A stretch of 64,000 nucleotides of DNA from W-Chloroflexi-9 sp045863195 (GCA_045863195.1 BTUI01000002.1:1-64000); one strand, 5' to 3'. Positions 44,400 through 54,225 are shown, counted from the first letter of the stretch. A program made the numbers and translations. The notes: generated by a model from the letters alone, not told the origin.

Positions 44400-45965
44400 T
44401 CACGCCGGTGCGCTCGCGGGGAGGCGCACCGTGAAGGTGGAGCCAACCCCGGGCGTGGATGCGACCTCGATCGTGCCGCCCATCTGGTCAAGGAGCCGGC
44501 GCACGAGCGGGAGGCCGAGGCCGGTGCCGGTGGGGAGGCGGCCGGCCCGCTGGCGCAACTGCACGAAGTCGTCGAAGAGCCTTCGGTGGTCGCGAGGGTC
44601 GATGCCGATGCCGGTGTCGGCCACGGTGATTACCGCGCCCGGTGACTCCGCGCGGACGGTGACCGTGACGGCACCGCGGTCCGTGAACTGCACGGAGTTC
44701 GCGAGCAGGTGCAGGAGCACCAGCCGCGCGGAGCGCGCGTCCACGGCGACCTCCACGGGCGCCGGTGCGTCCAGCCTGAGGGCGAGGTCACGCACGTCCC
44801 CCGTGTGCCGCATCTCCTCCAGCACGTCCGCCGCGAGCCCAGCCAGATCCAGCGGCTCCGGCGTCGACCGCCACGCGCCGAGGTCCAGCGATGCGACATC
44901 GAGGATGTCGTTGACGAGCGAGAGCAGCCGGCGGCCGGCGTCCCGGATGTCACGCACGTGGTCGCGCTGGTCGCGGTTCAGCGGGCCGGAGATGCCATCG
45001 TCCAGGAGTTGCGCGAAGCCGAGGATGGCATGCAGGGGCGTCCTCAGTTCGTGGCTCATGGTCTGGAGGAAGCGGTCGCGTACGCGCTCCAGCGCCTGCG
45101 CGCGGTGTGCCTCCGCGCGATCCTCGACGTCCTCGAACGCGAGGACGTAGCCCGTGACGGCGCCGTCCTGCAGGGTGGCAGAGGCATGGAGGTCGACCGG
45201 TGTGGCGCGTCCGTCACTGCGTGTCGCCGGCTCCCCGGCGATGGCGACGGGTGCGTCCGTGCGCACTTCCGCCAGGCTGCGCGTGACGGCACGCCGGCGC
45301 GCATCCGACAGGACGGGGAGGACGCGGCCCACGACCTCTGCGGCGGGCCAGCCGAAGAGCCGCTCCGCGGCGGGGCTCCAGAGTTCGACGCGCCACTCCG
45401 CGTCCGTGACGACGATCGGCACCGGGGAGGCCGTGGCGAGCCGGTCCAGGACCTCCGTGAGGTGGAGGCCGCGCTGCTGTGCCTGGCGCAGGCCGCGAAG
45501 GTCCACGACCTCCACCATCACGCCGATCGCGCCGGCGTCGTCACGCAGCAGATGGGAGCGGGCGATGACGGGGATCATCTCGCCGGTGCGGGAGATCAGC
45601 GCCGTCTCGTACTCGGTGGGCGCGGGTTGCCCGCTCACGCGCGCGCTGCGGATCGCGGCCACGCGCGGGCGTTCGCTCGGTGCGATGAGGTCCCATGACG
45701 GCAGCGCCATGATCTGGTCACGGGTGTAGCCGGTCATGGCGCAGAGCGAGGCGTTCACCAGCAGGTAGGAACCGTTGATCCCCGCGACGAAGATGCCGGT
45801 CTGCGCTGCGTCCACCTCGGCGAGGTGGTGGGCTACCGCCCGCCGCACGCGGTCCTGATCGCGATGTGCGCGCGCCTGGGTGAGCGTCGCGTGGGCGCGC
45901 GACAGCGCTCCCTGCCACCCGGGGGTCCTGTCGCCTCGAGGTGGGCGCGGGGTGTTCCCGGCCAT
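44400..45965 (-). CDS. PAS-domain sensor histidine kinase
   Basis: A 521-aa soluble sensor kinase without membrane helices. There are two PAS domains (~45-160, ~175-290), then HisKA with the phosphorylated His305 in MSHELRTPLHAILGF and an HATPase (NSVQFTDRGAVTV, DTGIGIDP, GTGLGLPL). It is the likely partner of the adjacent OmpR-type regulator. ATG 45965 is chosen; a GTG at 45992 is in frame upstream. It is divergent from the giant PAS kinase. Confidence 0.9.
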   Translation of the reverse strand: MAGNTPRPPRGDRTPGWQGALSRAHATLTQARAHRDQDRVRRAVAHHLAEVDAAQTGIFVAGINGSYLLVNASLCAMTGYTRDQIMALPSWDLIAPSERPRVAAIRSARVSGQPAPTEYETALISRTGEMIPVIARSHLLRDDAGAIGVMVEVVDLRGLRQAQQRGLHLTEVLDRLATASPVPIVVTDAEWRVELWSPAAERLFGWPAAEVVGRVLPVLSDARRRAVTRSLAEVRTDAPVAIAGEPATRSDGRATPVDLHASATLQDGAVTGYVLAFEDVEDRAEAHRAQALERVRDRFLQTMSHELRTPLHAILGFAQLLDDGISGPLNRDQRDHVRDIRDAGRRLLSLVNDILDVASLDLGAWRSTPEPLDLAGLAADVLEEMRHTGDVRDLALRLDAPAPVEVAVDARSARLVLLHLLANSVQFTDRGAVTVTVRAESPGAVITVADTGIGIDPRDHRRLFDDFVQLRQRAGRLPTGTGLGLPLVRRLLDQMGGTIEVASTPGVGSTFTVRLPASAPA

Positions 45966-46113
45966 CTGCGCTCCCAGTCTGACGCCACGCACCGTCGATC
46001 TCTGACACGATGCCTGGCATTGGTGGCGCGTACCTTAGTCCCTTCGCAACTCTCTATGTGCTGCCTAAGATGCACATCTGAATTGCGGCTGAACTGCCGA
46101 GGCCCGTCAGCGT
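45966..46113. promoter_or_regulatory. Divergent regulatory region between two histidine kinases
   Basis: This 148-nt spacer is less GC-rich than its surroundings and must hold promoters in both directions. It contains the inverted repeat AGATG-CA-CATCT at 46068-46079, a possible operator, perhaps for the response regulator. Confidence 0.4.
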
Positions 46114-47850
46114 ATGGAGTTCCCCGCCCCGCTCCCGGACCGCGACACGCTGGACCTGCTCCCGGAAGGGGTCATGGTCGCGGATGCCAGCGGCCGCATC
46201 GTGGAGGTCAACCGCGCCCTCTGCGACCTGCTGGGCTTCACGCGCGAGGAACTCCTGGCGATGGCGCCGAACGACATCGTCCCGCCGGACGAGCGCGACG
46301 ACACGCGCGCGACACGCCTGGGGTTCCTGGAGTCCGGACGCGCGGTGCAGTCCGTCACCGGGCGGCGGCTGCGGAAGGACGGGACCAGCATCCCGCTGGA
46401 GGCGACCCTGGGCCGCCTGCCGGACGTCCCCGGCGAGCCTGCTCGCTACGTGTCGGTCTTCCACGAAGTGCTGCCGCCGTCCGATGCCGTGGGTGGGCTG
46501 CACGGTCGCGAGGCGTTCCTGCGCACGATCCTGGACAACTCCCAGAACGGCATCTGGATCATCGACAACTTCGGGCACGCCTTCTATTCGAACCCCGCGA
46601 TGGCGGCGATACTCGGGTACACCGTGGATGAGTTCCTGGACCTGTCGATCGAGCGTCGGGTCCATCCGGACGAAGTCGACCGCATCCGGGGCTACACGGA
46701 GGCCCGCATCGCCGGTCGAGAGGCGCCAACGCAGTACCGCACGCGGCTGCTCCACCGGGACGGCCGCACGGTCTGGGTCGACCGGTCGATCACCGTGCTC
46801 CGGCGCGGCGACCAGTTCGCCGGCATCCTCGTGGAGCACCGGGACGTGTCCGCGGACGTGGCGCGGGAGGAGGCGGAACGCGCCGCGCACCTGGCGGAGA
46901 TCGCCCGCCTGGAGCGGCTCGTGGACTCGTTCCAGAGCGGCATTGTGATCACGGACACGGCGGGACAGGCCACCTTCGTCAACCGCTCCATGGCGGCAAT
47001 GCTCGGGTACACGGTGGAGGAGTATCGCGCGCTGACCGCGGAGCAGCGCCTCCACCCGGATGACCTGCCCTGGATCCGCGAGATGGTGCTGGGCCGGATG
47101 CGCGGCGAGGAGCAACCGGACAGTTACCGCGTCCGCATGCTGCACCGGGATGGCCACGTGGTGTGGATGGAGCGCCGCGTCTCCACGCTGACCGCGGAGG
47201 GCCGGATCATCGGCGCGCTCGCCGAGAACCGCGACGTGACCGAGGAACTCCAGCGCGCGGAGCGTGAGGCGGCGGCGCAGCAGGCGGAGACGGCGCGGCT
47301 CCGGCGCCTCCTCGACACGTTCCGCGTGGGCGTCACCATCCGTGACAACGCCGGCCGCACCCTGTTCTGCAACCCCGCCATGGCCTCGATGCTGGGCTAC
47401 ACCATCGAGGAGTTCATGGCGCGCCCGATCCTCGACCACGTCGCGGCGGCGGACCGCGCGCGGGTGGAGGAGTTCGGGCGGCTTCGCCGGGCAGGGCTTC
47501 CCGCGCCCGACCAGTACCGCGTCCGCCTGGTGCACCGGGACGGCCACACCGTCTGGGTCAGCCGTTCCGTGTCCGTCCTGACGGGCGAAGCGGGGGTGGC
47601 GGCGTGGCGATCTATGACCTCCTCGGCTCGCCTCGCTTCGGCAACCCCGCCATGGCGGAAATGCTGGGGTACACCGTTGAGGAGTTCCTTTCCGGAGAGC
47701 CGTTCCAGTTCATCCACCCCGATGATCGCGAGCGCGTGGCCACGTACGCAGCGCTGCGTGCCGCCGGCGAGCCGGTCCCGGATCACTACCGGATCCGCAT
47801 GGTGCGGAAGGACGGCAGTGCGATCGTCGTCGACCGGTCCGCCACGCTGA
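46114..47850 (+). pseudogene. 5' part of a split multi-PAS histidine kinase
   Basis: This open frame holds four tandem PAS domains (~15-115, 134-245, 270-385, 400-495), each with the NPAM.xxLGYT core and a HRDGxxVWV end. It loses homology at about 47595, soon after VSRSVSVLTGEAG. From there its reading frame makes a meaningless Arg/Ser-rich tail to 47850. The homology resumes in another frame (next entry) with FGNPAMAEMLGYT. About 40 residues of linker (the HRDVTE-plus-helix stretch found between the other PAS units) are also missing. So a net loss of roughly 120 nt, not a multiple of three, has broken one long gene. It could be real or an assembly collapse in repetitive sequence. ATG 46114 is a sound start. 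Confidence 0.72.
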
Positions 47851-50015
47851 TCTCGTCGCCCGGCGAGGCGCCGGCCGTCCTTGTCGAGCATCGCGATGTG
47901 ACGGAGGAGGTGCGGCTCGCGGAGCGGGAGGCGGCGGCGCAGCGGGAGGAGACGGAGCGGCTGCGCACCCTGCTCGACTCCTTCCAGAGCGGCATCGCGA
48001 TCATCGAGGCGAGCGGCGCCGTGGTGTACTGCAACCCGGCGATGGCGGAGATGACCGGCTATACGCCGGCGGAGTACGTGGCGCTGCCGATCGACGCGCG
48101 CATCCACCCGCTCGACCTGGACCGGATGCGGACGATGCTGGACCAGCGCGTCGCGGGTGAGGATCTCCCCAACCGGTACCGCGTGCGGCTGCTGCACCGG
48201 GACGGCAGTGCGGTGTGGGTGGAGCGCAGTTCACGCATGCTCAGCGGCGCCGGCCTGGACGGCCTGATCCTGCTGGAGAACGTGAACATCACGGACCGCG
48301 TGCTTGCCGAGGAGCGCGAGGCGGCGATCCAGCGCGCGGAGCGGGAGCGGGTCGAGCGCATCCTGGACACGCTGCAGAACGGCGTCTGGATCACGGACTA
48401 CGACCGCCAGCCCGTCTACGCCAACCCCGCGATGGCGGCGATGCTCGGCTACACCCTCGATGAGTTCATGACGCTGCCCCCGGAGCGGCGCATCCACCCG
48501 GAGGAGATCGAGCGCAACCTGGAGTTCGGCACGCGGCGCCGGCAGGGCGGTGACGCACCCTCGCGGTACCGCACGCGTCTGCTGCACCGTGACGGGCACG
48601 CCGTCTGGGTCGACCGCACGGTGACGACGCTCACCCGTGACGGCCGCGTGGAGGGGCTGCTGGTCGAGCATCGCGACGTCACGGAGGACGTCGCGCGCGA
48701 GGAGCGCGAGCGGGCGGCGCGGGAAGCGCAGACGGCGCGCCTGGAGTCGCTCGTCGCGGCGGCGATGGAGGTGAACAGCGTCGCCACGGTGATGGACCGG
48801 CTGCGCATCCTGACCGACGTCGTCCGCACCGTGATCCCGTCCCACCAGTCGATCACCTCGATCATCGACACGCGCGATTGGACGTCACGGCACGTTGTCT
48901 ACCTGTCGGACCGGTACGCCGCATGGCGGGACTGGGAGATGCCGCTGGACGGCAGCGGGATCTACCGGCGTGTCATGGAGGCGAACCGCACCTTCCGCAT
49001 GACACAGGCAGAACTGGAGGCGCACGCGGGGTGGCGCGGCTTCGGCACGGCGAAGGATGCCCACCCCCCCATGCGTGGCTGGCTGGCGGCGCCGCTGCGA
49101 GGGCCGGAAGGCACGGCGATCGGCCTGATCCAGCTCTCGGACCGCGTCGAAGGCGACTACACCGAGGAGGACGAGGCGCTGCTGGCGGAACTTGCCACGG
49201 TCGCCTCGGCCGCCGTCGCGGTCGCGGAGGCGCTGGAGGTGCAGCGCTCGCTCTCGGAGCACCTCGCGGAGCAGGTCGCGGAGGCGACGGAGCAGTTGCG
49301 CGAGCGGAACGAGGAGTTGCAGCGGGTGGCGCTGCAGCGGCAGGAGTTCCTCTCCACCCTCAGCCACGAACTGCGGACGCCACTGAACGTGGTCCTGGGC
49401 TATGCGCAATTGCTGAGCGCCGGCCAGATGGGCGAATTGAACGAGGATCAGCGGGAGGCGCTGGAGGACGTGCTGGTCTCCAGCCGTCACCTGGCCGCGA
49501 TCATCTCCGACCTCCTCGACCTCGGGCGGATCGATGCGGGGCGCTGGGACTTCGCGCCGGAGGAGCACGACCCGCGCGAGATCATCGAGCGGGTCGTGGA
49601 CGGCCTGCGGTCGCTCGCTCGGCCGGAGGTCACCGTCTACGCGCAGGTCGCCGCCTCGCCCCCCGCGATGACGGTGGACGCACGGTCGTTCCGGCAGGTG
49701 CTGACGAACCTCATTGGGAACGCGGTCAAGTTCACGGCGCAGGGCGAGGTGGCGGTGCGGGCGCGGGCGGTGCCGGAGGGCATCGAGGTGTCGGTGCGCG
49801 ACACCGGGCCGGGGATCGACCCGGACGACCTGCCGCACCTGTTCGAGCCGTACTGGCGGTCGAAGGGGCGCACGGGCGAGGGCACCGGCCTGGGCCTGCC
49901 GATCACGAAACGGCTGATCGAGGCGATGGGTGGACGCCTGGACGTCCAATCGATCCCGGGCGAGGGCTCCACCTTCGTCGCGACGTTCCCGCTGGAGCCG
50001 CCGCCCGCGCGTTAG
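47604..50015 (+). CDS. 3' part of the split multi-PAS histidine kinase
   Basis: An 803-aa open frame with three PAS domains (~1-100, 115-235, 240-360), a GAF domain (~385-530), a coiled-coil linker (EHLAEQVAEATEQLRERNEE), HisKA with His588 (LSHELRTPLNVVLGY) and an HATPase (GNAVKFTAQGEV, DTGPGIDPDD, GTGLGLPITK). All kinase motifs are intact. The first PAS begins near GTG 47604 in the other frame relative to the four-PAS fragment, with no Shine-Dalgarno, so it is probably made only by re-initiation, if at all. It was most likely one ~1300-residue cytoplasmic kinase with seven PAS domains. No response regulator follows. Confidence 0.78.
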   Translation: MAIYDLLGSPRFGNPAMAEMLGYTVEEFLSGEPFQFIHPDDRERVATYAALRAAGEPVPDHYRIRMVRKDGSAIVVDRSATLISSPGEAPAVLVEHRDVTEEVRLAEREAAAQREETERLRTLLDSFQSGIAIIEASGAVVYCNPAMAEMTGYTPAEYVALPIDARIHPLDLDRMRTMLDQRVAGEDLPNRYRVRLLHRDGSAVWVERSSRMLSGAGLDGLILLENVNITDRVLAEEREAAIQRAERERVERILDTLQNGVWITDYDRQPVYANPAMAAMLGYTLDEFMTLPPERRIHPEEIERNLEFGTRRRQGGDAPSRYRTRLLHRDGHAVWVDRTVTTLTRDGRVEGLLVEHRDVTEDVAREERERAAREAQTARLESLVAAAMEVNSVATVMDRLRILTDVVRTVIPSHQSITSIIDTRDWTSRHVVYLSDRYAAWRDWEMPLDGSGIYRRVMEANRTFRMTQAELEAHAGWRGFGTAKDAHPPMRGWLAAPLRGPEGTAIGLIQLSDRVEGDYTEEDEALLAELATVASAAVAVAEALEVQRSLSEHLAEQVAEATEQLRERNEELQRVALQRQEFLSTLSHELRTPLNVVLGYAQLLSAGQMGELNEDQREALEDVLVSSRHLAAIISDLLDLGRIDAGRWDFAPEEHDPREIIERVVDGLRSLARPEVTVYAQVAASPPAMTVDARSFRQVLTNLIGNAVKFTAQGEVAVRARAVPEGIEVSVRDTGPGIDPDDLPHLFEPYWRSKGRTGEGTGLGLPITKRLIEAMGGRLDVQSIPGEGSTFVATFPLEPPPAR

Positions 50016-50536
50016 TGCGCGACGCCGCCCTGACGCCCGTTGTCCGGCAGCGCCGCGAGGCGCGCGATGTACGCCTCCGGCAAGCCGATAGCGCGCGCCC
50101 CACGCACGACCGTGTCGCGGTAGGCGGGCGACGGCAGGAAGCCCTGCGGGTCGGGGTGTGCCACGCGGTAGGAGCGGCACCGAACCACGTCCCCGGCGGC
50201 GGTGGTCACCTCCACCGTCACCCGCCGGTACGCGGGCGGGTCGCGGAAGACGCCCTCCTGCTCGTCGAGGCCGTGCGATTCGGCGGCGTCGATGATCCAG
50301 AGCGCCCCCCAGAGGGTCTCGCCGGGCGCGCCCACCATGTCGCCCACGCCGCCCAGCCACGAGCGTTTCGACTCGATGGTGAAGCCCAGCCGGTAGCCCT
50401 CCAGCCGGGCGGGGGCGACGAGGCGCGCGCTGGGGGCGTGCATGCGTAGACGCTCCGCGTCCAGGTTGGAGCCGAAGGCGAAGTAGAGGAACGGCCCGTC
50501 CGGCTGCACCGGCTCCGCGGGTTCCACGTTGCCCAT
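50012..50536 (-). CDS. Gamma-glutamylcyclotransferase-like protein
   Basis: A 174-aa GGCT/AIG2-type protein that cleaves gamma-glutamyl compounds to 5-oxoproline. The glycine-rich FAFGSNLD (residues 19-26; YGSN-like), the acidic DEQEGV and GALWII support this. Its start and the preceding stop overlap (TGATG), coupling it to the gamma-glutamyl hydrolase. Its stop overlaps the converging kinase stop. Confidence 0.78.
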   Translation of the reverse strand: MGNVEPAEPVQPDGPFLYFAFGSNLDAERLRMHAPSARLVAPARLEGYRLGFTIESKRSWLGGVGDMVGAPGETLWGALWIIDAAESHGLDEQEGVFRDPPAYRRVTVEVTTAAGDVVRCRSYRVAHPDPQGFLPSPAYRDTVVRGARAIGLPEAYIARLAALPDNGRQGGVAH

Positions 50537-51267
50537 CAGTCGCCGCCTTCCCCGGAGCGCCGCGCCGCGGCCTCCACGAACGCCTCGAAGAGGGGGAGCG
50601 AACCGGCGGCGAGCGCCGGGTCGGCCGCCATCTCCGCCCGCTCCGGATGCCACTGCACGCCGAGGAGCCACGGGTGCCCCGGCGCCTCCAGCGCCTCGAC
50701 GACGCCATCGACCGCTGCGGTGGCGCGCAGGCCGGACGCCAGCCGCGCCGGCTCCACGGCCTGGTGGTGGCGGGAGTTCACCCGCAGCGCCTCGCGCCCG
50801 GTGAGGGCGTGGAGGAGCGAGCCGGGCGTGACGGTCACCTCGTGCCAGCCGGAGTCGATGCTGACGCCGTCCGCGCCGCGCCGGGCCCGGTGCGGGTCGC
50901 GTGCTTCGAGGTGCTGGAGGAGCGACCCGCCGCGTGCGACGTTCAACACCTGCATGCCCCGGCAGATGCACAGCAGCGGCACGCCGCCCTCGAACGCGTG
51001 CTGCACGAGCGCGACCTCTGCCTCGTCGCGCGCCGGGTTCACCTCGGCGACCCGCTCGGATCGAGGCGCGCCGTAGCGCGCCGGGTCGATGTCGACGCCG
51101 CCGGTGAGGAGGATGCCGGCGTGCGCCGGGAGCGCGGCCGGGCCGCCCCCGGTCTCCAGCGCGACGGGATCGCCGCCGGCGTCCGCGATGCGCTCGGCGT
51201 ACTCCTCCCACCGTTCGCCGGTGATCGCCTCGGCGCGCGCGATGAGGATGACGGGTCGGGTGGCCAT
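50536..51267 (-). CDS. Gamma-glutamyl-gamma-aminobutyrate hydrolase-like (peptidase C26)
   Basis: A 243-aa class I glutamine-amidotransferase-fold hydrolase. The triad is Cys102 (CICRGMQVLN), His207 and Glu209 (GVQWHPE); LLTGGVDIDP and NSRHHQAVE are typical of PuuD-like enzymes. With the GGCT gene it makes a small gamma-glutamyl-compound unit. A TAGCAT hexamer ends 6 nt before ATG 51267, so its mRNA is probably leaderless. Confidence 0.84.
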   Translation of the reverse strand: MATRPVILIARAEAITGERWEEYAERIADAGGDPVALETGGGPAALPAHAGILLTGGVDIDPARYGAPRSERVAEVNPARDEAEVALVQHAFEGGVPLLCICRGMQVLNVARGGSLLQHLEARDPHRARRGADGVSIDSGWHEVTVTPGSLLHALTGREALRVNSRHHQAVEPARLASGLRATAAVDGVVEALEAPGHPWLLGVQWHPERAEMAADPALAAGSLPLFEAFVEAAARRSGEGGD

Positions 51268-51273
51268 GCATGG

Positions 51274-51279
51274 ATGCTA
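51274..51279 (-). promoter_or_regulatory. -10 hexamer TAGCAT for a leaderless hydrolase mRNA
   Basis: TAGCAT (minus strand) ends 6 nt before ATG 51267, leaving no room for a Shine-Dalgarno. Confidence 0.5.
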
Positions 51280-51330
51280 GCGTGCGCCGCGCGGTTTGAA
51301 CGCACGGCTCCGCGGGCGGATGGTCGATCG

Positions 51331-52473
51331 GTGACGATCACCCCCGGCGCCGGCCCGCGCTCCCCGATGTTCCTGCCGGAACTCGATGTCATGCGCGGCG
51401 CGGCGATCCTGTGGGTGATGTACCTGCACGTCTACTTCAGCGGCTGGGCCTCCAGCCCGGAGTGGGAGGGCTGGTTCCTCCGCGTCACCCACCTCCTCGC
51501 GCACGGCGCCGTGCCGGTGTTCCTGTTCATCTCCGGCGTCCTGGTCACGCGCGCCACGGCCCGAGGATTCCTGTCGTTCGCCTCGAAGCGGGCACGTCGC
51601 GTCCTGGTGCCGGGGCTGACGTGGCTGACGCTGGCGCTCGCGTGGGAGGCGTGGCGCGCCGGCGGCCTGAGCCGCGACCTGATCGAGGCGTACCTGCTCT
51701 TCGACATCAGCGGGCAGTTCTACTACCTCGTGGTGCTGGTGACGCTGACCGTGGCGGCCTATGGCTGGCTCCGGGCTCCCGCCTCGATCCTCACGCGTGT
51801 CGCCGTGGTCGCGGTCGTGGTGAGCGCGGTGACGACCGCGTGGTACGAGCAGCAGACGCTCAGCGGGACGTTCGCGATCGTCGCCTACCGGAACCCGCTG
51901 GTGTGGTGCGGCTTCTTCGCGATGGGGATGGCGGCTTCGCGGCGGTGGCCGGGCCTGCGCTGGCCTCGGACGGTCACGCTGGTCGCGAGCCTGGTGATGG
52001 TGCTGGCGGCGGCGGTGTACCTGTACGGCTACGGCGCGCAGGGCTACACGCCGCAGTCGTACTTCGGTGTCACCGTGTTCACGTTCAGCGCGGCGTCGCT
52101 CTTCGTGTGGCCGGCCGTCGCGCGGCGCGCGCTCACCTCGGAGCTCCCGGCGGTGGCGAGGGCGGCGCGGGGTGCGGCGTGGCTCGCGCCGTACGCGTTC
52201 GCGCTGTACCTGGTGCACAAGCCGTACTTCGTCGGCTGGCTCTCCGACCGGGTCGTCTCCGACACCGTGCTCGCCGAGGACTACGTGCGGCTCATGCTGG
52301 GCCTGTTCGTGGTCGGCGCGGGCGCGAGCCTGGCGTTCGTGGTCGCCCTCGGCCGGGTGTGGCCGTGGGGGGCGCGGGTGCTGGTGGGCGTGGAGCGGCC
52401 GTCGCCCGGGATCCGGGCACAACGCGAAGACGCCCTGCGGGCGGCCGGTGGAGCGATGCCTGACGGGAAGTGA
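51331..52473 (+). CDS. Acyltransferase family 3 membrane protein
   Basis: A 380-aa multi-pass membrane acyltransferase. The early motif FLPELDVMRGAAILWVMYLHVYF matches the family's LDxxRGxAxxxVxxxH pattern, followed by about ten helices and a soluble tail. These enzymes acylate extracellular sugars or lipids. The start is GTG 51331 (six bases after a weak GATGGT) or ATG 51367. tRNA-Pro follows within 2 nt on the other strand. Confidence 0.78.
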   Translation: MTITPGAGPRSPMFLPELDVMRGAAILWVMYLHVYFSGWASSPEWEGWFLRVTHLLAHGAVPVFLFISGVLVTRATARGFLSFASKRARRVLVPGLTWLTLALAWEAWRAGGLSRDLIEAYLLFDISGQFYYLVVLVTLTVAAYGWLRAPASILTRVAVVAVVVSAVTTAWYEQQTLSGTFAIVAYRNPLVWCGFFAMGMAASRRWPGLRWPRTVTLVASLVMVLAAAVYLYGYGAQGYTPQSYFGVTVFTFSAASLFVWPAVARRALTSELPAVARAARGAAWLAPYAFALYLVHKPYFVGWLSDRVVSDTVLAEDYVRLMLGLFVVGAGASLAFVVALGRVWPWGARVLVGVERPSPGIRAQREDALRAAGGAMPDGK

Positions 52474-52474
52474 G

Positions 52475-52551
52475 TGGTCGGGGTGCGCGGATTTGAACCG
52501 CGGGCCTCTTCGTCCCGAACGAAGCGCTCTGCCAAGCTGAGCTACACCCCG
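52475..52551 (-). tRNA. tRNA-Pro (anticodon CGG), CCA encoded
   Basis: A complete cloverleaf on the minus strand. The acceptor pairs CGGGGTG with CACCCCG, the D-arm is AGCTCAGCTTGGCAGAGC, the anticodon stem CTTCG/CGAAG holds loop TTCGGGA (anticodon CGG), and the T-arm is CGCGGTTCAAATCCGCG. The discriminator is A and CCA is encoded. It reads CCG. Confidence 0.95.
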
Positions 52552-52653
52552 AGAAGAACCCCGGCGTTCGGCCGGGTTCCGAATCGTAGCACCGGCCCTC
52601 GTTGCGAGCGAGACGCCCCCGGCGGCGGGTCGCCCGGGGCCGTCCCGGTGGTC

Positions 52654-52659
52654 TAGGAT
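52654..52659 (+). promoter_or_regulatory. -10 hexamer TAGGAT for a secreted-protein gene
   Basis: TAGGAT lies 15 nt before ATG 52675. GGAGGCGGGG between them is the likely ribosome-binding site, so the leader is very short. Confidence 0.4.
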
Positions 52660-52674
52660 GGTCGGAGGCGGGGG

Positions 52675-54225
52675 ATGAAAGGCCTGAGGCCCGTGCCGGC
52701 TGTCCGCTGGCGGCCGTGGCGTACCCGTTCGGGTGCCGCGCTCGCCGTCCTGTTCGCCCTGGCGCTCGGTGCGCTCGTGTTCTCCCGGGACACCGGTGTG
52801 GCGCAGGTCGTCGACCTCCGCGACGAGAACTCCTGGCTGCGCATCCAGAACGTGGGCGAGTCGCCCGCCTCCATCGAGATCGACTTCTACAACAACGAGG
52901 GCGCCCGGGTCGCCGGGGACGCCTGTCCCCGCACCGGGGCGTGCGACGCGCTCCGCCCCGGCTTCGGGCGCTCCTTCTTCCAGCAGACGCTCGCCGCGCT
53001 GCCGGAGGGGTACCGCGGGTCCGCCTTCGTCAGCGCCGACCAGCCGTTCGTCGCGCTCCTCGCTCGGGACGTCATGCGCACCGACGGTACGTTCCAGATC
53101 GCGGGTGAGGCGCTGCGGCTGGGCCCGGGCACGGCGAGGCACGCGCTGCCGTGGGTGGTGAACAGCGTGGGCCAGGTGTCCCGCATCGTGGTGGAGAACA
53201 CCAGCGAGGACACCCTGGCGTGCGTGCAGATCCTCTACTACGCGGAGGGCGGCTCCACGCCCACCATCGATCCCGCGTCCCCCTCCCCGGCCTGTCCGAG
53301 CGGCGGCCGTGCGATCGCACCGCGCGGGTCGTGGGTGCGCGACGAGACGTCGCTCCCGGTGCCGTTCGGGTTCGATGGCGCGGCGCTGGTGGTGACCCAG
53401 CCGACGGGCACCGGCGTCAGCGCCGCCGCGCAGCAGCTCGCCGTGGTCGTTGACACGCGCAGCCGTCTGACGGCGGGGCTCGCCTCCTACCGCTCGCTCG
53501 GCTCGGACGAGATGAGCCAGGTGGTGCTGCTGCCGATGGTGGACCGCAACGCAACGGAGGGCTCCAGTACCGTCACCACGCGCTTCCGCATCGTCAGCGA
53601 GCAGCCCAACATCCCGAACGAGGTCAACCTGCTCTTCCAGGGGACCACGGGTGACGGCTCCACGTACGAGCGCGAGTCGACGATCACGGTCCTGGGCGCG
53701 CGCACGTGCGACCAGCGCGGCACGGGGATCGCCGCCTGCCTGCCGGTGGGCGAGCAACTGCCGAGCACGTTCTACGGCACGGTGCGGATGCAGGCCGTGT
53801 CGCCGGTGGCGGTGGTGGTGCAGCGGTCGTCCTCGGACGGATCGCTCGCGGACTACCGGGGCTTCACGGCGGACGAGGCGTCCCGGCAGGTGGTGTTGCC
53901 GGTGGTGAACAAGAACTACGGGCCGTTCGGCGGTGCACGGGGCTGGAACTCCTGGTTCCGCGTGCAGACGTGGGACGGCTCCGCCGCCAGCGTCTACGTG
54001 ATCTACTACTCCAGCCGCTTCTCGGACGGGCTGTTCCCGCCCGCCCCCACGGTGGTGCGCGGCGCTCAGACATTCCGCCAGTGGGAGAACCGGCAGCTGC
54101 CGGACGGCTGGGTCGGCTCCGCCGCGATCGTCGCCGACCGGCCAATCGTGGTCGTCGCCAACCTCGAGAGCGACGTCTTCGAGGGCGACCCGGTGATGCT
54201 CTACAACGGTGTCGCGCTGGAATAG
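52675..54225 (+). CDS. Secreted repetitive beta-sandwich protein
   Basis: A 516-aa protein with a signal peptide (Arg-rich start, hydrophobic core to ~38) and four similar beta-rich units of about 110-130 residues. The units share the shape NSWLRIQNVG...IDFYNNEG, then a GSAxVxADxPFVALxAR end (GSAFVSADQPFVALLARD, GTVRMQAVSPVAVVVQRS, GSAAIVADRPIVVVANLE). Unit three is more divergent. I do not know a function; it is probably a surface or matrix protein. The RNase HI start overlaps its end. Confidence 0.65.
   Translation: MKGLRPVPAVRWRPWRTRSGAALAVLFALALGALVFSRDTGVAQVVDLRDENSWLRIQNVGESPASIEIDFYNNEGARVAGDACPRTGACDALRPGFGRSFFQQTLAALPEGYRGSAFVSADQPFVALLARDVMRTDGTFQIAGEALRLGPGTARHALPWVVNSVGQVSRIVVENTSEDTLACVQILYYAEGGSTPTIDPASPSPACPSGGRAIAPRGSWVRDETSLPVPFGFDGAALVVTQPTGTGVSAAAQQLAVVVDTRSRLTAGLASYRSLGSDEMSQVVLLPMVDRNATEGSSTVTTRFRIVSEQPNIPNEVNLLFQGTTGDGSTYERESTITVLGARTCDQRGTGIAACLPVGEQLPSTFYGTVRMQAVSPVAVVVQRSSSDGSLADYRGFTADEASRQVVLPVVNKNYGPFGGARGWNSWFRVQTWDGSAASVYVIYYSSRFSDGLFPPAPTVVRGAQTFRQWENRQLPDGWVGSAAIVADRPIVVVANLESDVFEGDPVMLYNGVALE

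Noticed and set aside
47590..47604. Programmed frameshift joining the two kinase halves
   Set aside because: There is only a G5 run without a slippery heptamer or clear stimulatory structure, and a shift alone would not restore the missing ~40-residue linker.
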